Shown here one piece after another: positions 60,574 to 64,000 of a DNA stretch of 64,000 nt. The position numbers and the translations under genes were made by a program. The notes under the pieces are model-generated. The model was not told the DNA's origin and ran no database searches. It worked only from the letters and a program-made list of their open reading frames with translations. The DNA is from Nocardia sp. BMG51109 (lineage in GTDB: Bacteria; Actinomycetota; Actinomycetes; Mycobacteriales; Mycobacteriaceae), in contig NZ_JAFQ01000004.1 in the NCBI RefSeq assembly GCF_000526215.1, positions 5,394,001 to 5,458,000 on the forward strand, read 5' to 3'. How positions within the stretch are numbered: position 1 is the stretch's first letter; each line of letters begins with the position of its first letter.

Positions 60574-60703
60574 CGCAACGCCCGCACCCACACCCTGCAC
60601 GACCCGGTCCGCTGGAAATACCACCACCTCGGCCGAGCCCTGCTGCACGACACCCCACCTCCACTGCACGGAGTGATCTGAGCCGCGCCGGCGTCGCGTG
60701 CGG
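60574..60703. repeat. Right copy of 130-bp direct repeat (3' end of sfnB)
   Basis: Second copy of 59182-59311, with two differences, followed by weaker similarity for about 20 bp. In its plus-strand reading the sfnB C-terminus is intact to the stop, but there is no upstream part. Confidence 0.95.
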
Positions 60704-60889
60704 TCGGGGCCCGGCTTCGGCATTCGCTAGGCGGTCCCGCTAACGCTGGCACAGAGGCCGCCTGCTATCGCCGACGACGGCGCGACACCGAGGCCGAACA
60801 CGATGCGCTGGAGCATCGACTGGAGGCCATGCGGAGCGGCGAAGTCGACTCCTCGAGTCAGCGCAGGAACTCTTGCGGCACAGACGCTC

Positions 60890-61576
60890 TCACCACCGAT
60901 CCCGTTCCTGCACCCTTTCCCGCCCACGCTCGCCCCGATCCCGCGTTATCTGTGGAGTCGGCGCGTCCCGCCGCCGTTCCTGCTCGATCGGCGTAGCCGG
61001 CCCCACGGCCAACAAGTCCACGATCTCGCGGGCCGTCGCCGGGCTGTATTGTCCGCGCTCGGCCGCCTCCCGATGCCGTTCCCGGTCCTCCGCAAGCCGG
61101 GCAGCGGCCTCCAGTCGTCGCCGATGTGCGGCGTTGCCAGCCGCTTCGAGTTCTTTCGCGCGCGCTTTTTCTCGCTCTTCCCGTTCCCGCTCCTGCTGTC
61201 CGGTCTGCTCGGGCTGCTGCTCGCGTGGTTCGAGGCCGAGTGCTGCGTTCCATTCGTCCATCCACTCACGCACCGCACGCTCTTTCGCCTGCTGAATGAC
61301 CCGTTCCCGCTCGGCCCGAGTCGGAACTGTGCGTACCTCGCGTTGCCGTTCGGTCCGTTCTCGTGCCGCTTTTTCCCGGGTTTCGCGCTCCCGCGTTATC
61401 GCACGGATCTTTTCCAGCCGCTTACGGGCACGTTCGGCGCGGTTCAGTTCGTACCGCGTCCTCAATTCCAGCTGCCGGGAATCCTTTTCGTGAGCGAGTC
61501 CCTTCGCGAATGCTTCACGGGCTTGTTCCCGTGTCAGCTCGTGATGCACCACTCGGCCGCCGAATTCTCGCTGCAA
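60890..61576 (-). CDS. Charged coiled-coil protein, probably frameshifted near its start
   Basis: About 228 residues with very high Glu/Arg content (REAFAKGLAHEKDSRQ, RARKRLEKIRAITRERE, ERERVIQQAKERAVREW) that should form long coiled coils. No enzyme motif is seen. A good upstream ATG at 61707 opens MPDEYDKIRDRYKNPAVRG but hits a stop after 39 codons, while the main frame is open from about 61699 without an ATG or GTG. A one-base indel between 61588 and 61699 would join them. The usable start in the present frame is TTG at 61576. It follows the gene ending at 61760, probably in one operon. Confidence 0.5.
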   Translation of the reverse strand: MQREFGGRVVHHELTREQAREAFAKGLAHEKDSRQLELRTRYELNRAERARKRLEKIRAITRERETREKAARERTERQREVRTVPTRAERERVIQQAKERAVREWMDEWNAALGLEPREQQPEQTGQQEREREEREKARAKELEAAGNAAHRRRLEAAARLAEDRERHREAAERGQYSPATAREIVDLLAVGPATPIEQERRRDAPTPQITRDRGERGRERVQERDRW

Positions 61577-61759
61577 TGCCTTCAGCAGTTCTCGGTATTT
61601 CGGCGATATCTGCTCGCCGGCGACAGTCCGAATCCGCGCTCGAAAATCCGTCCGCGAACGGCGGGATTCTTGTACCGGTCCCGGATTTTGTCGTACTCGT
61701 CAGGCATGGTGGCACCCACCCCCCGAATGTGGTGATAAGCTCAGGTGAAAAGTATTGCC

Positions 61760-62281
61760 CTACATACGGTCACGTGCCGCTGCATACTCGTCGGCGAATT
61801 CGCGCATCATCTCGGCCATACCGGAGAACATGCCTCCCTCGGTCGGGTCGTAATCTTCGATCATGAGTTTCATCAACCCATAGGCGGTGTCGCCGTCGGT
61901 ATCGAATCCGTATTCCAGCATCGGGTTGACGTGGTCGTAGAACGAATGTTCACGACCGAACCATTCATAGTCCTCCCAATGGGCGCCCGCGTACTTGATG
62001 AAGCACTCGCCGAGGAAACAGATGAACGCATCGGCCATATCGGCGTTCTCAGGCTTCATCGCGGTAGCCATATCCGGGAACAGTTCGGACACGACGGCAT
62101 CGAGCTTCGTCAGTTCCTGCGCCCCTTCGGGCCACGGCTCGGACGGAATAGCGCGCAACCCCGCATAGTCCAAGAACTTTCGTACCTGCGCCGCCCGGCG
62201 GTCCGGGTCGAACCATTTACCCCACTCGGTTTGCTCCACTGGAACACCGAGATCCATGCCCAATTGTTCGTCGTCACCCAC
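61760..62281 (-). CDS. Acidic hypothetical protein
   Basis: A 173-residue acidic protein (LGVPVEQTEWGKWFDPDRRA, GAHWEDYEWFGREHSFYDHVNPMLEYGF, MFSGMAEMMREFADEYAAAR). No known domain. The GTG at 62281 is supported by AGGGGATC 7 nt upstream; an earlier GTG at 62314 is possible. It is likely the first gene of a small minus-strand operon with the coiled-coil gene. Its composition recalls immunity or cargo-adapter proteins, but that is a guess. Confidence 0.6.
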   Translation of the reverse strand: MGDDEQLGMDLGVPVEQTEWGKWFDPDRRAAQVRKFLDYAGLRAIPSEPWPEGAQELTKLDAVVSELFPDMATAMKPENADMADAFICFLGECFIKYAGAHWEDYEWFGREHSFYDHVNPMLEYGFDTDGDTAYGLMKLMIEDYDPTEGGMFSGMAEMMREFADEYAAARDRM

Positions 62282-62313
62282 GTCTGATCCCCTCTGTGGT
62301 CGGTTGGCCGTCA

Positions 62314-62439
62314 CTATATTCGTCGGTCGGTGCGACCGTCCTCATCCTCGATGCGCTCCCCGGATCTCGTCCACGCACCGAAGACCACGATCCCGCTCAC
62401 GACCGCGACGACTCAGATAAGCATTGCCGCACAACGCAT
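62314..62439 (-). pseudogene. Mini membrane-protein gene interrupted by TGA
   Basis: An ATG at 62439 with GGAGG upstream begins MRCAAMLI, meets an in-frame TGA at 62413-62415, and the same frame continues VVAVVSGIVVFGAWTRSGERIED to a TAG at 62314. Without the TGA it would be a 41-residue single-pass membrane protein. A later start inside the frame is the alternative. Confidence 0.4.
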
Positions 62440-62543
62440 TCCGCCTCCAATCGCACTGGTGCCCCGGTCAGTAGGTCCGGCCCGTGTCGGGCTTGATTTC
62501 GCGAGCAGCGCCACGAGAACCGAGCAAGCCGCCGGGGCACTCA

Positions 62544-62777
62544 TCAGTTCTCCCACGCCCGCAGGCACCACAACGGCAGCGGCGGAACGTTCCCGTCGTC
62601 CTCAGCCTCGACCGGTTCGACCTCGGCCTGGTACCTGGGATTCCAATCCCGTAGTGCCCGAAGGAGTCTCACGATCACATCCGGGCGTGCGGTGTAGACG
62701 ATCGCCGGGTGCTTCGACCCGCCCGAATCGACGTGCACCAGTCGCTGCGGCAGCTTGCCGCCGTTCGTCCTGCCCAT
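62544..62777 (-). CDS. Hypothetical protein divergent from the XRE gene
   Basis: A 77-residue protein starting MGRTNGGKLPQRLVHVDSGG and containing HPAIVYTARPDVIVRLLRALRDWNPRYQAEVEP. It is basic then acidic, with no known domain. The ATG at 62777 is chosen; a longer version reading back to 63068 would overlap the regulator gene and is unlikely. Divergent pairing with the XRE gene suggests control by it. Confidence 0.5.
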   Translation of the reverse strand: MGRTNGGKLPQRLVHVDSGGSKHPAIVYTARPDVIVRLLRALRDWNPRYQAEVEPVEAEDDGNVPPLPLWCLRAWEN

Positions 62778-62932
62778 CACGCTCCCCGTCCGTCGTCGGA
62801 AGGCACCCGCCGCCGAGGAGCGTTCGCCACCGACCGGGGTCTCAGAGCTGTCGGTCGATGTGCCGGGAAGAGTGCGGCATCGACCCGGCGGCGGGGCCTG
62901 TAATAGAGCCTGATCGGCGGGAGAGAGACGGA

Positions 62933-62951
62933 GTGCCACCGTTTGTGGCAC
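62933..62951. promoter_or_regulatory. Candidate operator between divergent genes
   Basis: GTGCCAC-CGTTT-GTGGCAC, 7-nt perfect arms, lies 43 bp before the XRE start. A second palindrome, TGGCGCCA, follows at about 62954. Both fit an autoregulated divergent promoter. Confidence 0.5.
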
Positions 62952-62993
62952 CCTTGGCGCCAGGGGCACTGTCCAATTGGGGATGTGAAAACG

Positions 62994-64000
62994 ATGACCC
63001 AAACGGTCGACGGAGTCGGCGGGCACGTCAAGGAGCGGCGCAAGCTTGCCGGATTGACGCAGCAGCAACTGGCACAGCGATCGAATATTTCGCTGTCGCT
63101 GATTCGGAAAGTGGAGCAGGGCGACAAACCGGCCTCACCGGCCTTCATCAGCGCCGCCGCCCGAGCACTGAACACTGGTATCGACGACCTCACCGATCAG
63201 CCGTTCCCGCGTAACACTCGCGATGAGCAGCAGGTACATGCCGGTGTCGTGGGCATCCGCCGCGAGCTCGCGTCGTATCGCATCGAGCCGTTCGGGGACG
63301 TTCCGGTGCAGCCGATCGATAAGCTCGCGAACGAGGTAGCGACCGCATCGGCCTATCGGCATGGCGTCAAGCTCGGCGAACTCGGCCACATGTTGCCAGG
63401 GTTGCTGTCCGATCTTCGAACAGCCTGGTATTCGACATCGGGTTCCGTGCGGGAACGCGTTTTCGGGCTGGCTGCCGAGGCGTACGCCGCAACCAGCCAG
63501 GTCGTCTACAAGCTCGGCTACATTGATCTGTCCTCACTTGCCGTCGAGCGGTACGAATGGGCCGCCGCCCAGTCAGGTGACGAGCTGATGGTTCTCGCGG
63601 GCGATTACCAGCGCGCTGGAGAGCTGATCATGGGTGCCGACTGGGCCGCCTCCGAGCGGCTCCTCGAGAGCAGCCGATCACGGATCGAAGGTCAGCTCAG
63701 TGCCGGAGATCCGGCGGTACTGAGCATGTGGGGAAACCTGCATCTGAAGAGTGGCCTCGCCGCCGCTCGAGCCGGGCGGCGCGATGTCGCCGACGCGCAC
63801 CTGGTCGAGGCCGCCGAGACCGCCCAGCGCATCGGCGAGGACCGAAACGATTATCAGCTCTGCTTCGGACCGACCAACGTGGATATCTGGCGGGTCGGGC
63901 TGGCCGTAGAAGGAATGGACGGCACCGAGGCAGTCAAGCGCGCACAGTCGATCAAGCTTCCGAGACAGACGCCGAAGGAGCGGGCCGGACACCACTACAT
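62994..64000 (+). CDS. XRE-family regulator with C-terminal TPR region, cut by window end
   Basis: At least 335 residues remain open at the window end. The helix-turn-helix is in the first 65 residues: GHVKERRKLAGLTQQQLAQRS then NISLSLIRKVEQGDKPASPAF. The remainder has TPR-like helical repeats (AYAATSQVVYKLGYIDLSSLAVERYEWAAAQ, WGNLHLKSGLAAARAGRRDVADAHLVEAAE). This architecture is common in Nocardia and Streptomyces for signal-responsive regulators. The ATG at 62994 starts just before the HTH. The two regulator remnants at 59353 and 60094 are of the same type. Confidence 0.8.
   Translation, partial: MTQTVDGVGGHVKERRKLAGLTQQQLAQRSNISLSLIRKVEQGDKPASPAFISAAARALNTGIDDLTDQPFPRNTRDEQQVHAGVVGIRRELASYRIEPFGDVPVQPIDKLANEVATASAYRHGVKLGELGHMLPGLLSDLRTAWYSTSGSVRERVFGLAAEAYAATSQVVYKLGYIDLSSLAVERYEWAAAQSGDELMVLAGDYQRAGELIMGADWAASERLLESSRSRIEGQLSAGDPAVLSMWGNLHLKSGLAAARAGRRDVADAHLVEAAETAQRIGEDRNDYQLCFGPTNVDIWRVGLAVEGMDGTEAVKRAQSIKLPRQTPKERAGHHY

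Noticed and set aside
60704..60995. A plus-strand frame reading CYRRRRRDTEAEHDALEHRLEAM to a stop, possibly a gene end
   Set aside because: It has no start and overlaps the coiled-coil gene in antisense; insufficient to call a gene fragment.

Overview
The window is high-GC actinobacterial chromosome and most resembles Nocardia or a close mycolic-acid-producing relative. Supporting this are two Ag85-type mycolyltransferases, a PapA-like acyltransferase beside glucosyl-3-phosphoglycerate synthase, a cutinase-family exoprotein, a ChoD-like sterol oxidase, two PucR-family regulators, many GTG starts and dense ATGA/GTGA overlaps. The genus is an inference. No rRNA, tRNA, CRISPR array or intact insertion sequence was seen.

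Layout. 1-782 holds the end of a kinase-fold gene. 981-7939 is a glycerol locus: glpF-glpK-glpD on the minus strand, diverging from an IclR/GylR-type regulator and a second glycerol kinase, with two matching 15-bp palindromes in the shared promoter region. 8217-15125 carries an acyl-CoA ligase, a small exported protein, a TetR-old yellow enzyme-SDR operon and a DHA2-type drug transporter. 15361-18926 has two mycolyltransferases with a serine hydrolase translationally coupled to one of them. 19194-23296 has a PapA-type acyltransferase, a GT39-like membrane protein and gpgS. 23734-26868 has a PucR regulator and a GMC oxidoreductase.

27378-41563 is the most notable part: a plus-strand, almost gapless biosynthetic gene cluster that I cannot match to a known pathway. 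In order it encodes a DUF5132-like protein, an ABC exporter with an N-terminal HMA-like domain, an Fe(II)/2-oxoglutarate oxygenase, a protein with an unusual cysteine motif that may be a radical-SAM relative, a RlmN/Cfr-type radical SAM enzyme lacking the usual N-terminal domain, two more Fe(II)/2-oxoglutarate oxygenases, a C-A-PCP-TE NRPS, a P450, an AurF-like diiron oxygenase, an aminoacyl-tRNA-synthetase-like amino acid:carrier-protein ligase, and a free carrier protein. The simplest model is that the ligase charges the free carrier with one amino acid, the single NRPS module joins it to a second, and the oxygenases and radical SAM enzymes tailor the product before export.

41924-46632 has a subtilisin-inhibitor-like secreted protein, an OatA-like acyltransferase, an SRPBCC protein and a second PucR regulator. 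46891-47418 encodes a protein built on nine 8-residue repeats. 47593-51688 and 56891-59289 are flavin-dependent monooxygenase systems that look like organosulfur (sulfone/thiophene) scavenging, including SfnG and SfnB. Between them lie a chorismate-lyase-like gene, a flavin hydroxylase and a cutinase.

59182-64000 is accessory DNA. A 130-bp copy of the 3' end of sfnB is repeated 1.4 kb downstream and brackets fragments of HTH regulators. Beyond it lie unrecognised small genes, a probably frameshifted coiled-coil gene, a nonsense-interrupted mini-gene and an XRE regulator cut by the window end. Short tandem minisatellites (16-24 bp units) recur through the whole window, both in coding and non-coding DNA.
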